Part shown: positions 26,611 to 39,222 of the stretch, one piece after another | How the letters are laid out: each line of letters starts with the position of its first letter | Numbering within the stretch: the first letter of the stretch is position 1 | Assembly (NCBI GenBank): GCA_034620365.1 | Contig: JAQGEQ010000186.1 | Location: 744,001-808,000 of the forward strand | Direction of reading: 5' to 3' | Source of the DNA: Pegea sp. RAD2-039 | Taxonomy: Eukaryota; Chordata; Thaliacea; Salpida; Salpidae | DNA: 64,000 nt | The notes under the pieces: model-generated | What the model saw: only the letters and a program-made list of their open reading frames with translations | What the model was told of the DNA's origin: nothing | Databases searched by the model: none | Made by a program: the position numbers and the translations under genes

Positions 26611-27317
26611 TTTGTACTTCCAAATTCATTGCCATAATTTTCAATAGCTAATGGTTTTGATCCAAATAAAATAGGTATTACATAATCTATATCAAAAACT
26701 TTTCTCTTTAATTATTTAGCTTCCTTGTGAGTAAACACGATTTTAAATAATTTAAAAGAAGAAATATGATGGTGACACACAAATAAACTTTTATGCTTAT
26801 AAGTCTTTATTCGTTAAGGTGATTCATAGACTTATAAAAATCTGCATCAGTTATTTTTGAAAATTAAATTATTTAAAAAGTTTATTTCTAAGTTAAAGTT
26901 AATTTTCATCTTAAATTAAAATTTATAAAATATTACAAATAAATTAACTGAAAATCTTTTCAAAGATTTATTTCATTTATTTCCTTAGATCTAAAACTCT
27001 AAATTCATTGTAGATTAAACATAATAACTGTACAGATTTAGTATGAGATAGGAAATGATTGTTAGCAGAAAAAATGTAAAAACAAAGTTGTTAAAACATT
27101 CAGAAAGATTATAACTTTTAGATATCTTAAAGAAAAATAAAATCTAAAAACCAAGTAAAAGTAAGATGAATAACAATTATACTGCCAAATGATTCATTAT
27201 TTTGTAGAGCAAAGCAGTAGATGAAAGAATTTCGTATGAATAGCAACTATAGTATCAATTTATACTTAAACTATATACAGAAGATGCAAGTCAAGTTTGA
27301 GAAGCATGATAATAAGA

Positions 27318-29130
27318 TTAGGAATAACTTGGTGGAGCAATTTTTATCTCTTGTGGTTGCACAATCTCTTCAAAATTATTTAAATTGTTTGTATCCTGAG
27401 AGTTAGTTTGTGGTTGGCTGTACTGAGGCACAAAACCTGTTAGAAGATAAAGTTGATAAATCAAACGTTTATTCAAAATTAATAAAGTCACATGTTAGTA
27501 TTTTTCAAAACAGTTACTACTTTAAAAAAAGCTTTAAACAATTTAAACAACAAACTTGTATAAATAATAATTATTTATTGTTACTATTTTCATACTTAGA
27601 AGCTCAATTGATAAAGCTTTACCCTGAGGTTGCTGCACCATAACTGTTCCTTGAGGCTGCTGCATCATAACTGCTCCTTGAGGTTGCTGCATCATAACTG
27701 CTCCTTGAGGTTGTTGCATCATGACTGTTCCTTGAGGTTGCTGCATCATAACTGCTCCTTGAGGTTGTTGCATCATGACTGTTCCTTGAGGTTGTTGCAT
27801 CATGACAACTCTTGCTGGTTGCTGCATCATCATCATACCATGAGGAGTTTGAACCATAGTTTGAGGCGCGTAGGCTACTTGATGTCCAGAACCAGTAGCA
27901 GACTTTAAATAAGTATTCTTTTATTTTTAAGGAGATATTTGAATCAAAAGAAGGCCTCATTAGATAATAAGAATAAGACTTCAGCAAAATGTATCAAAAG
28001 GAATTATACATAAAAGATATAAATTATTATATATTATGTTATGTTGTATGTTATATCAATATAAGTAAAAACAAATATGCAAACTTACCCCGCAGCAACA
28101 TTTAAGCAGCTTGCAGCAAAATGCTGAGGTAGTTACCAAAAGTGAAAAGCTTACAACAGACAAAATACATAAAATAAGGTAAATAGCCATTACTGAACCA
28201 TGGTTACCATTGGATGCCTGAAAAATTGTAGATATTTAAAAAATTATTATTTGTTTAAGATTAGCTATAGTTAGTATGAATAATTATTTAAGAGACTTGT
28301 CTTTATGTTGTACATACATTTGCGCAGACAATTGCTGATATTATTAAGCCATTAATTTCGGAGACACAACCAAGTATAGCAAACACCATGTGTGCTATTA
28401 TCTAAATAAAAAATAGTAACATAAGACGTTAGTTTAGAAGAATCGCAAGTATTCATAAGGTTTTTACATTATAAATGAACACATTTGTTTGTATTCTAAT
28501 TAATTTCAACAAATATCTTTAACGAATACTGATCAACTTTTTTTAAGTGCATTCAATGTTTTGTATTTCTATAATCTGTAAATATTTTTAAGCATACCAT
28601 TCCTTTACCCGATGTTGGAGACCCAACTCCTATTCCAATTCCTCCAGCAGTCACTGTCTATAAATTTTAAAACATTATAAAATTATTTTTGTACAAAAAA
28701 ACTCCTTGAATAGTTTGAATATCAAGTGAAAGCTTAAATACCTAAATGTATTGTTAGGTTAGCAATAAAATGAAATGTACTCACAAACACAGATGACCAT
28801 ATACCAGATCCAGTAGAAGGGATATAGTAACGATAATATGAAGTGTAAGGATAGGATGTATACCCATACCTATAATGTTGATGTATAAGAGCGGTACCAA
28901 CTATTCCAAGAATAATACAAAGGACTGATAGAACAGTCTGTGTAATCTGTAAATTTATTTTTTCAGTAAAAACTATATCAAACTAAATTGTACAAAAAAT
29001 TGTATAAAATTATTTAAAGATTGATACATTTTTGATTAATGAATATAATTATATTTCTTATATGGTGCCCACCACCAGGATAAGTTCTTAGTTGTAAGCT
29101 GTTTTCTAAATTATCAATACTTCCAGCCAT
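27318..29130 (-). CDS. MS4A/CD20-like four-span protein, copy A (intact)
   Basis: Seven exons in phase: 29076-29130, 28785-28972, 28598-28657, 28318-28401, 28089-28217, 27623-27902 and 27318-27436 (stop TAA), 304 aa. The start MAGSIDNLENSLQLRTYP is followed by TM1 (TVLSVLCIILGIVGTALI), a Tyr-rich extracellular loop, TM2 (GSGIWSSVFTVTAGGIGIGV), GKGM, TM3 (IIAHMVFAILGC...), and TM4 (MAIYLILCILSVVSFSLLV) ending in the cysteine cluster CCKLLKCCCG, a likely palmitoylation site. The tail carries MVQTPHGMMMMQQP, seven MMQQPQGTV-type nonapeptides and a C-terminus ending APPSYS, a PPxY WW-domain ligand. The four-span plan, the W-containing TM2 and the G-K-G/M junction before TM3 fit the MS4A family; other tetraspan families are possible. 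Introns are nearly all phase 0, as in MS4A genes. Expression site and function are unknown. Confidence 0.75.
27623..27811 (-). repeat. 27-bp coding minisatellite, copy A, 7 units
   Basis: Seven 27-bp units in exon 6, each encoding MMQQPQGTV or MMQQPQGAV. The last unit before the donor reads MVQQPQG. Confidence 0.95.
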
Positions 29131-29562
29131 TAAAAGCAGCAATTATTTGTAGAGAATAATTTCAGCAGATTCATCTGTTTTTTTTAACATTTTTAGACGA
29201 ATTGTAAATTAGCCAACTTAGCTTTATGAAAATTTATCGCCTATCTATATTTGAATCAATAGTGTCAAGATTTGTACTTTGTCACTATAAGCGAAAGTAA
29301 TAAAAATAAAACAACATCTCATTTGATTTAAATCATACCTAGAAATTTTGAAAACAATCCTAATCAAATCAGCTTGAGATTTTATAATATTTCTGATTAG
29401 TCAGTTTAAACAAGAAAGAAAGTTCAAATTACTAAAATTATGTAAAACTACTACAAATTACTTTTAGATATTTTTTGTTTGGATTTATAATAAATCTAAT
29501 AAAATGTCATTTATGCTAGTTTATTTGTTTGTCGTAATATTTGAATTTTATTTTTACAAATA

Positions 29563-29735
29563 GGTAGTAGAAAACGTTCAACAGAACCTGAACGCATTAA
29601 AAGATTTAAAACTGTATAACTTAATTAAATATAAAAAAGTGATGTAAAATCTTTGAGTATAATAGATGTTAAAAGGAAAAAAATTAAAGTTTTTTTAGCT
29701 GATGGCAAACGCTTTGAATTAATATTATTTTAAAT
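29563..29735 (+). other. Short conserved plus-strand ORF block upstream of gene A
   Basis: About 430 bp upstream of the copy A start codon, on the opposite strand, codons read GSRKRSTEPERIKRFKTV and stop. A later frame near 29647-29733 reads IIDVKRKKIKVFLADGKRFE then stops. Equivalent blocks recur in every unit with interruptions; at 59465-59524 in unit F the first frame starts with an ATG (MGSRKRSTVYERIKSFKTV). It may be a decayed exon or transposon relic copied with the units, or a divergent first exon. I do not recognise a family. Confidence 0.3.
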
Positions 29736-31057
29736 ATAAACCATAATCTTCTTCTATTAACATTTTCTAATCTGACTTGCTTGCATCAAATCACATTTTT
29801 TATCTAAAAATATTATTATTTAATAATGATTAAACTTAAAAATATATTTGTAATAAATTAAACACTATAATAATAATATTTATATCATTTCACCGACCGA
29901 AATTTTCTTGATTTGACGTTTTATTTTCATTTGTTTATCAAGAGGTCCATATTGTTGTGCGTTTTGAACCATATTCTAAATTTTAAGTTTTAGATGAATA
30001 AATTTTCTAAAAATGAAAAAGTACACCTTAGTTGAAATTGCATATGAATAATTGTAGTTAATTATATTTATATAAATAGATAGATTTTAACAACAAAGAA
30101 TGATGGTTTTCACTTTTGGAAATATACATGTTAGTTTGCTTAGAATCGAATGTTTCTGGTAACAAAACTTATAAGTAATAAAATATACTTCAAAATCAAT
30201 TATAGATATTGTTGCATATCAGACATTTTAGTTTAGCTAATTTTAATAAGATGACTTCTTTATTGTTAACTTATTGGTTTATCTTAAATTAAAATGCCTT
30301 GTACCAACACTTAAATTCAAGTATAACATATGTTCTAGTTTAAATAGAAAGCCTTGCATTATTGTAAAATGAAATTTGAAGAAACCACTATCAATAAAAG
30401 TTTTCTAAGTAATCTCTTATACTAGTTTTTCTTTGTTTTTAGATAAATACCTTAGTTCTAAATTAAAATGAAGCTTTAAACTGTTAATTGGTAATTGATG
30501 ATTTTATCTATTAGTAAGATATCGACCACCTTTTGACAAATAAACCATTTAAATATGGCACCACTTTCCACCAGCAGTTAGCTACTTTCATAGAACTCGT
30601 TAAACAATGAGACTAAAGATTTTTTTCTTTTTACACTATTTTGAAATAAACTAGTCAAGTGTAAATTTAATTGTGTAAAGTTATTTCTATTTTTTTTGCT
30701 ATGAAGTTTGACACTAACTCTTTTTGCATGCAAATAAATATTGCTAATAATATAAATTAATTTAATTTATTACAATAACTTCGGTATAACTTTCTAGTAA
30801 AACTTGTTTCTTACTGTAGCCTGCCTTGTCAGTTGGAATAGAAACTCATACTTCAAGATAAACATGAATAAAAAAGCTAAAGAATACAGTTTTTTTAAGA
30901 AACCTATTGTACTGATCTTTCTACCTTCCATAATATCAGTTTAAAGTTTAATACATAAGAAGTCTGTTAACGTTTAACATCTGATAAGCTTACTTGGTCT
31001 GATTCTTATAATTTAGCTAATTGTCGATTACTTTGCGATAAATAAGCAACTATTTGT

Positions 31058-31315
31058 TTATACTGCCCTCCAGCGGCAGAAAGTTTCCTTTTTCTTTAAG
31101 TTCTTATTACATAAACATTCGTAGTCAATCAGAAAACTTCCTTTTTCTATACTATTTTGAACAAAACTATCTCTATTTACCTTTGATTCTAATTTTTCTT
31201 TTCGTATGCAAATTAAACAAGCTTGCTTCAAAATACGTTTTATAAAAATATTTAGACTTTTGTAACAAAGGTTTGTTGCTGAAAAAGATAAGTTTTGAAC
31301 AGTATCTGAAATCAA
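31058..31315 (-). promoter_or_regulatory. Conserved upstream block with CTCF-like motif, unit A
   Basis: ACTGCCCTCCAGCGGCAG at 31062-31079 resembles the CTCF consensus and forms a CTGCC/GGCAG stem. The adjoining 240 bp are among the best conserved non-gene sequence of the array. The minus strand is open for 85 codons (starting MISDTVQNLSFSATNLCYKS), also open in units B and E but not in C. Regulatory element and small gene are both possible; I favour regulatory. Confidence 0.35.
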
Positions 31316-31704
31316 AATTCTCGATCAAGATCTGTTGACTAGCAACAAAATAAACGAATTGATCTCAGAAAATCAATATAACAGTATTTTTGACAACTCT
31401 GACTGAAATTAAAGTTAACTATTTCTTATCAACACTAAATTTCTGTTTAATACAACTATAACTGATTGATACAATAAAAGAACTTTTATTCATTTTATTT
31501 TTTTACTTTAAACTAAAAAGAATTGTTTAGAGTTTTAGTTAAAAAAATCAAGCTAGAGTTAGTTTAATGTTAATTACTTTCAAGAAAAACGAAATAAAAA
31601 CTGGCCACTTTTAAGTTACTTAAGCTGTAAATTCTTATCAATGAAATGTACAATTTTGTGGCTTGCAGTAATAAACCTTCTTCGAATACGTGAATAACAA
31701 GCGA

Positions 31705-31785
31705 TGACGTCAATGGCAGACAGCAACTAGTTTCAAGTGTAGACGTTTTATAATTTAAAAAATTTTAAAATCTTTATATAAAAAG
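31705..31785 (+). promoter_or_regulatory. CRE plus TATA promoter of small gene, unit A
   Basis: TGACGTCA at 31705-31712 lies 62 bp before TATATAAAAAG at 31775-31785, and the first ATG follows at 31817. This is the classical CRE-TATA core promoter spacing. The identical arrangement is kept in unit B. Confidence 0.5.
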
Positions 31786-31816
31786 TGAGATGTTAGTATT
31801 ATTATCAACTAGAAGA

Positions 31817-32538
31817 ATGGAAGAAAATTACTCCAATTGTTTTTCTATTTTCGAGGAGTTTATTTATAATTTTGTCTGAAAACTTGTTTGAGAAAATTTT
31901 AATATTTAACAATTACTTAATATATTAACTATTTTTTAAACAATTTTATTTGTAATCTTCTAGATTTTTATTAGAAATATGACTACATTAACTTATAAAA
32001 GTGGCTTTAAACTATTTACTTGTAAAAGATTATTGCAATGATTTATAAACTTTTTTATATTTATAAGTTTTTTTTGTGAATACAGCTTTTGGAATAAAAC
32101 AAATCAAAAATGTGACGTTGCCACCAAACAAATTAGTCATCAAATCGTTGAATAAAACATCATTTTAAGAACAACAAATGACGCTTCCTAAAAAGAGTAT
32201 GGTTTTCTGAGATGCTCTTTCTAAAAATATTTTTAGTTTTAATCTAAAATAGCAATCAACTCAAACTCAAAATATGATTGACAACTGAAACTTTCTTTTA
32301 TTAATAGCTAGTTCAGTTAAAAGCAATAAATTATTAATCAACTATTAAAAACCACATCTTTGCAGTTTATATGGTTTTTCAGAAATCAAAGGTCCTGCTT
32401 GCCAGTCACCAACCAGTTAACTTAAGATCACAGGCATACAAAAATACTGTGATGAAAGTTAAGAGGGCATCACTGGCAGTGATTAGAAAACAAGAAAGAT
32501 GGAAAATATTTCGTGACAGAGTGTACAGAAAACGATGA
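31817..32538 (+). CDS. Small unrecognised basic protein gene, unit A
   Basis: Downstream of a CRE-TATA pair, an ATG at 31817 opens MEENYSNCFSIFEEFIYNF (31817-31873). A second open segment starts after TTTTTCAG at 32383 and ends with TGA at 32538, encoding 51 residues rich in Lys/Arg (for example VKRASLAVIRKQERWKIF, RDRVYRKR at the end). The join is in phase but its donor (GTCTGA) is weak. Alternatively a single exon starts at the ATG at 32371 (MVFQKSKVLLASHQPVNL), giving 55 aa. AATAAA follows at 32641-32646, about 100 nt past the stop. Base composition of the second segment is visibly less A+T-rich than its surroundings. No homology is recognised. The segment is absent from units C-F, so it was either lost there or gained before the A/B duplication. 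Confidence 0.45.
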
Positions 32539-34057
32539 ATAGGTAGTTGATAACATTAAAGAGATGAAATATGTAATGATATCAGAAAAAAAAAGATTAG
32601 AAAAAGTTTCAAAAGGTTGTGTAGTATATGCATTGTACTTAATAAAGCTAGCTTTTGATGTTAAACAAATATAAAATTAAAAGTATCTTAAAAGTTTTTT
32701 ATTTTTTAATTGAATTTCAAAATAAAAATTCAAATCAACGGAAATTTTGTTAAATTATACTTTCGAAATAGAAAATTCAGATTATTTTAATTAGGCAAAT
32801 TTATATAAGAGTTCCAATCATGAATTATATTGTTTGAACTTTTTCAAAGTATGCTTATGTAAACTTCTCATGTGTGCAATTTCTTTTTAAGCAAATATTT
32901 TTTCATGTTTCTTATACATAAACTTTAAAACAAAATCAAAAAATAATGTAACACTTTTGATAAATGCTTGGAATATTTCAACTTTAGTTTCTACTTAAGA
33001 TGAAAAAACTAATAAAGTTCTAACTTGGGTAAGTTTGATTTTTCAACTTATAAATTTTCAATTTTATCAGTTAAAATTGAATCATAAGCTGATTGATTTA
33101 CTTGAATAGCTTTATTGGTGTCTTTAAAAAAAATAAGCTTTCCTTAAATGCATTTTAAAAATTAAACAAACCGGTTTTGTACTCAGCTAAAGTTATGATA
33201 AAATAAACAACTTGATAAAACTTTTATATTATTAAGTTTTCAAAGAAAAGTAACAACATGCTAATAAATAAACGATATCAGTATTAAGAAAAGTCACATT
33301 TGGTTCGTTTAAAATGCTAAACTATTTTGAAAGTGTTGTGTTGCAGCTCATATATCATTAGCAATTTCATTGCCATGATTTTCATTAGTTAATGGTTTTG
33401 ATCTAAGTAAAATATGTATATCTTATTCTTTATGAAATATTTTCTTTCTAATTATGTAGCTTGCTTGCGAATAAGAACAATTTTAATAAATTTAAAAGAA
33501 GAAATATGATGGTGCCACACAAATAAACTTTGATGTGAAAAAGTATTTATACATTGAGGTGATTCATAGACTTATAAAAATCTGAATCAGTTATTTTTGA
33601 AAATTTAATTATTTACAAAGTTTATTCATTTGCTAAAGTTAATTTTAATCTAAAATTAAGTTTATTAAAATACTACAAATAAATTAACTGGAAAAATGTT
33701 CAACGTTTGTTTGATTTATTTCGTTAGATCTAAATACCTAAAGTAATTGTAGAATAAACTTAAAAACTTTACAGATTTAGTATAAAATAATAAATGATTG
33801 TTAGTAGAATAAATGTAAAAAAAAGTTGTTTACAACTTTTACAAAAATTATAGCTCTTAGATATCTTAAGGAAAAGTAAAATACCAGAAAACAAGAAAAA
33901 GTAAGATGAATAGCAATTATACTGCCAAATGATTCATTATTTTATCGAGCAAAGCAGTAGATGAAAGAAGTTCGTATGAATAGCAACTATAGTATCAATT
34001 GATACTTAAACTATATACAGAAGATGCAAGTCAAGTTTGAGAAGCATGATCATATGA

Positions 34058-35845
34058 TTAGGAATAACTTGGTGGAGCAATTTTTATCTCTTGTGGTTGT
34101 ACAATCTCTTCAGAATTAATTAAATTGTTTGTATCCTGAGAGTTAGCTTGTCGTTGGCTGTACTGAGGCACAGAACCTGTTAGAAGATAAAGTTTATAAA
34201 TTAAACGTCTATTTAAAATTAATAAAGTCACATGTTAGTATTTTTCAAAACAGTTACTAATTTAAAAAAAGCTTTAAACAATTTCAACAACAAACTTGTT
34301 TAAATAGTAATTATTTATTGTTACTATTTTCATACTTAGTAGCTCAATTGATAAAGCTTTACCCTGAGGCTGCTGCATCATAACTGTTCCTTGAGGTTGC
34401 TGCATCATAACTGTTCCTTGAGGTTGCTGCATCATAACTGTTCCTTGAGGTTGCTGCATCATAACTGTTCCTTGAGGTTGCTGCATCATAACTGCTCCTT
34501 GAGGTTGCTGCATCATGACAACTCCTGCTGGTTGCTGCATCATCATCATACCATGAGGAGTTTGAACCATAGTTTGAGGCGCGTATATTACTTGATGTCC
34601 AGAACCAGTAGCAGACTTTAAATAAGTATTTTTTTATTTTTAAGGAGATATTTGAATCAAAAGAAAGCTTTATTAGTTAATCAAACAAAGGTTTCATCAA
34701 AATATGTCAAAATAAAAAATATATATAAGTTATATAAATTATTATATATTATGTTATGTTCTACGTTATATATATATAAGTAGAAACAAATACACAAACT
34801 TACCCCGCAACAACATTTAAGTAGCTTGCAGCAAAATGCTGAAGTAGTTACCAAAAGTGAAAAGCTTATAAATGACAAAATACATAAAATAATGTAAATA
34901 GCCATTACTGAACCATGGTTACCATATGAAGCCTGAAAAATTGTAGATAGTTTGTAAATTATGACTTGTTTAAGATTAGCTATAGTTAGTATGAATAATT
35001 ATTAAAGAGACTTGTCTTTATGTTGTACATACATTTGCGCAGACAATTGCTGATATTATTAAGCCATTAATTTCGGAGACACAACCAATTATAGCAAACA
35101 CCATGTGGGCTATTATCTAAATAAAAAATAGTAACATAAGACGTTTGTTTAAAAGAATCGCAAGTATTCATAAGGTTTTTACATTATAAATGAACACATT
35201 TGTTTGTGTTCTAATTAATTTCAACAAATATCTTTAACGAATACTGATCAACTTTTTTTAAGTGCATTCAACGTTTTGTATTTCTATAATCTGTAAATAT
35301 TTTTAAGCATACCATTCCTTTACCCGATGTTGGAGACCCAACTCCTATTCCAATTCCTCCAGCAGTCACTGTCTATAAATTTAAAAACATTATAAAATTA
35401 TTTTTGTACAAAAAAACTCCTTGAATAGTTTGAATATCAAGTGAAAGCTTAAATACCTAAATGTATTGTTAGGTTAGCAGTAAAATGAAATGTACTCACA
35501 AACACAGATGACCATATACCAGATCCAGTAGAAGGGATATAGTAACGATAGGATGAAGTGTAACGATAAGATGTATACCCATACCTATAATGTTGATGTA
35601 TAAGAGCGGTACCAACTATTCCAAGAATAATACAAAGGACTGATAGAACAGTCTGTGTAATCTGTAAATTTATTTTTTCAGTAAAAACAATATCAAACTA
35701 AATTGTACAAAAAGTTGTATAAAATTATTTAAAGATTGATACATTTTTGATTAATGAATATAATTATATTTCTTATATGGTGCCCACCATCAGGATAAGT
35801 TCTTAGTTGTAAGCTGTTTTCTAAATTATAAATACTTCCAGCCAT
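34058..35845 (-). CDS. MS4A/CD20-like four-span protein, copy B (altered splice site)
   Basis: Exons by homology to copy A: 35788-35845, 35500-35687, 35313-35372, 35033-35116, 34804-34932, 34363-34615 and 34058-34176 (stop), about 296 aa. All exons are open and the four membrane segments, the Cys cluster and the C-terminal PPSYS are kept. Two changes affect the first intron. The exon 1 donor shifts one codon (CCTGATG followed by GTGGGC), and the acceptor before exon 2 reads GATATTG instead of GATATAG, so the normal AG is missing. Transcripts may use another start or acceptor, or the gene may be failing. Exon 6 has six nonapeptide units, the fewest in the array. Confidence 0.6.
34363..34524 (-). 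repeat. 27-bp coding minisatellite, copy B, 6 units
   Basis: Six units in exon 6, nearly uniform MMQQPQGTV with one GAV variant. Confidence 0.95.
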
Positions 35846-37742
35846 TAAAAGCAGCAATTATTTGTAGAGAATAATTTCAGCAGATTCATCTGTTTTTTTT
35901 AACATTTTCAAACAAATTGTAAATTAGCCAACTTAGCTTTATGAAACTTTATCGTCTATCTATATTTGAATCAATAGTGTCAAGATTTGTACTTTGTCAC
36001 TATAAGCGAAAGTAATAAAAATAAAACAAAATCTCATTTGATTTAAATCATACCTAGAAATTTTGAAAACAATCCTAATCAAATCAGCTTGAGATTTTAT
36101 AATATTTCTGATTAGTCAGTTTAAACAAGAAAGAAAGTTCAAATTACTAAAATTATGTAAAACTACTACACATTACTTTTAGATATTTTTTGTTTGGATT
36201 TATAATAAATCTAATAAAATGTTATTTATGCTTGTTTATTTGTTTGTCGTAATATTTGAATTTTATTTTTACAAATAGGTAGTAGAAAACGTTCAACAGA
36301 ACCTGAACGCATTAAAAGTTTTAAAACTGTATAACTTAATTAAATATAAAAAAGTGATGTAAAATCTTTGAGTATAATAGATGTTAAAAGGAAAAAAATT
36401 AAAGTTTTTTTAGTTGATGGTAAACGCTTTGAATTAATATTATTCAAATAAAAACCATAATATTTCTTCTTGCTTGAATCAAATCACATAGTGTTATTTA
36501 AAAATATTATAATTTAATAATTAATAAACTTATGAAAACATTTGTAATAAATTAAACACTATAATAATAATATTTATATCATTTCACCGACCGAAATTTT
36601 CTTGACTTGACTTTTTATTCTCATTTGTTTAGCAAAAAGTCCATCTTGTTGTGAGTTTTGGTCCATATTCTAAATTTTAAGTTTTAGATGAAACAATTTT
36701 CTAGAAATGAAAAAGTACACCTTAGTTGAAATTGCATATGAATAATTGTAGATGGGTAATTATAATTATATAAATAGAAAAATTTTAACAACAAAGAAAG
36801 ATAGTTTTTACTTTTGGAAATATACATTTTAGTCTTGTTAGAATTGATGTTTTCTGGTAACAAAACTTATAAGTAATAAAATATACTTCAAAATCAATTA
36901 TAGATATTATTGCATATCAGACATTTTAGTTTAGCTAATTTTAATAGGATTACTTCTTTATTGTTAACTTATTGGTTTATCTTAAATTAAAATGCCTTGT
37001 ACCAACACTTAAATTCAAGTATAACATATGTTCTAGTTTAAATAGAAAGTCTTGCATTATTGTATAATAAAATTTGAAGAAACCACTATCAATAAAAGTT
37101 TTCTAAGTAATCTCTTGTAGTAGTTTTTCTTTGTTTTTAGATAAGTACCTTAGTTCTAAATTAAAACGAAGCTTTAAACTGTTAACTGGTAATTGTAGAC
37201 TTATCTATTAGCAAGATATCGACCACTTTTTGAAAAATAAACCATTTAAATATAGCACCACTTTTCACCAGGAGTTAGCTTCTTTCATAGAACTCTTTAA
37301 ACAATGAGACTAAAGATTTTTTTCTTTTTACACTATTCTGAAATAAACTAGTCTCATGTGTAAAGTTATTTCTACTTTTTTTTGCTATGAAGTTTGACAC
37401 TAATTCTTCTTGTATGCAAATAAATATTGCTAATAATATAAATTAATTAGATTAATTTCAAAAACTTCTGTATAAGTTTCTAGTAAAACTTGTTTCTTAC
37501 TGTAGCCTGCCTTGTCAGTTGGAATAGAAACTCATACTTCAAGATAAACATGAATAAAAAAGCTAAAGAATACAGTTTTTTTAAGAAACCTATTGTACTG
37601 ATCTTTCTACCTTCCATTATATCAGTTTAAAGTTTAATACATAAGAAGTCTGTTAACGTTTAACATCTGATAAGCTTACTTGGTCTGATTCTTATAATTT
37701 AGCTATTGTCGAATACTTTGCGATAAATAAGCAACTATTTGT

Positions 37743-38000
37743 TTATACTGCCCTCCAGCGGCAGAAAGTTTCCTTTTTCTTTAAGTTCTTATTACATAAA
37801 CATTCGTAGTCAATCAGAAAACTTCCTTTTTCTATACTATTTTGAACAAAACTATCTCTATTTACCTTCGACTCTAATTTTTCTTTTCGTATGCAAATTA
37901 AACAAGCTTGCTTCAAAATACGTTTCATAAAAATATTTAGACTTTTGTAACAAAGGTTTGTTGCTGAAAAAGATAAGTTTTGAACAGTATCTGAAATCAA
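37743..38000 (-). promoter_or_regulatory. Conserved upstream block with CTCF-like motif, unit B
   Basis: ACTGCCCTCCAGCGGCAG at 37747-37764. The block differs from unit A at only about three positions, and the 85-codon minus-strand frame stays open. Confidence 0.35.
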
Positions 38001-38389
38001 AATTCTCGATCAAGATCTGTTAACTAGCAACAAAATAAACGAATTGATCTCAGAAAATCAATGTAACAGTATTTTTGACAACTCTGACTGAAATTAAAGT
38101 TAACTATTTCTTATCAACACTAAATTTCTGTTTAATACAACTATAACTGATTGATACAATAAAAGAACTCTTATTCATTTTATTTTTTTACTTTAAACTA
38201 AAAAGAATTGTTTAGAGTTTTAGTTAAAAAAATCAAGCTAGAGTTAGTTTAGTGTTAATTACTTTCAAGAAAAACGAAATAAAAACTGGCCACTTTCAAG
38301 TTACTTAAGCTGTAAATTCTTATCAATGAAATGTACAATTTTGTGGCTTGCAGTAATAAACCTTCTTCGAATACGTGAATAACAAGCGA

Positions 38390-38470
38390 TGACGTCAATG
38401 GCAGACAGCAACTAGTTTCAAGTGTAGACGTTTTATAATTTAAAAACTTTTAAAATCTTTATATAAAAAG
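38390..38470 (+). promoter_or_regulatory. CRE plus TATA promoter of small gene, unit B
   Basis: TGACGTCA at 38390-38397 and TATATAAAAAG at 38460-38470, spaced as in unit A, ahead of the ATG at 38502. Confidence 0.5.
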
Positions 38471-38501
38471 TGAGATGTTAGTATTATTATCAACTAGAAG
38501 A

Positions 38502-39222
38502 ATGGAAGAAAATTACTCCAATTGTTTTTCTATTTTAGAGGAGTTTATTTATAATTTTGTCTGAAAACTTGTTTGAGAAAATTTTAATATTTAACAATTA
38601 CTTAATATATTAACTATTTTTTAAACAATTTTATTTGTAATCTTATAGATTTTTATTAGAAATATGACTACATTAACTTATAAAAGTGGCTTTAAACTAT
38701 TTACTTGTAAAAGATTATTGCAATGATTTATAAACTTTTTTATATTTATAAGTTTTTTTGTGAATACAGCTTTTGGAATAAAACAAATCAAAAATGTGAC
38801 GTTGCCACCAAACAAATTAGTCATCAAATCGTTGAATAAAACATCATTTTAAGAACAACAAATGACGCTTCCTAAAAAGAGTATGGTTTTCTGAGATGCT
38901 CTTTCTAAAAATATTTTTAGTTTTAATCTAAAATAGCAATCAACTCAAACTCAAAATATGATTGACAACTGAAACTTTCTTTTATTAATAGCTAGTTCAG
39001 TTAAAAGCAATAAATTATTAATCAACTATTAAAAACCACATCTTTGCGGTTTATATGGTTTTTCAGAAATCAAAGGTCCTGCTTGCCAGTCACCAACCAG
39101 TTAACTTAAGATCACAGGCATACAAAAATACTGTGATGAAAGTTAAGAGGGCATCACTGGCAGTGATTAGAAAACAAGAAAGATGGAAAATATTTCGTGA
39201 CAGAGTGTACAGGAAACGATGA
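38502..39222 (+). CDS. Small unrecognised basic protein gene, unit B
   Basis: Second copy of the unit A small gene. Segment 38502-38558 opens MEENYSNCFSILEEFIYNF, with one Phe-to-Leu change from unit A. Segment 39067-39222 encodes the same 51 residues with only a silent change near the end. AATAAA is at 39323-39328. The upstream alternative acceptor TTTGCAG of unit A is TTTGCGG here, which favours the TTTTTCAG acceptor at 39066, if the two segments are spliced. The single-exon reading from the ATG at 39055 is also still open. Function is unknown. Confidence 0.45.

Noticed and set aside
27630-27908. Plus-strand ORFs rich in LLHHNCSLR over each minisatellite, and a second minus-strand frame rich in SYDAATSRN
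   Set aside because: They are mirror frames of the stop-free 27-bp unit. Only the MMQQPQGTV frame joins to neighbouring exons in phase and keeps the conserved tail.
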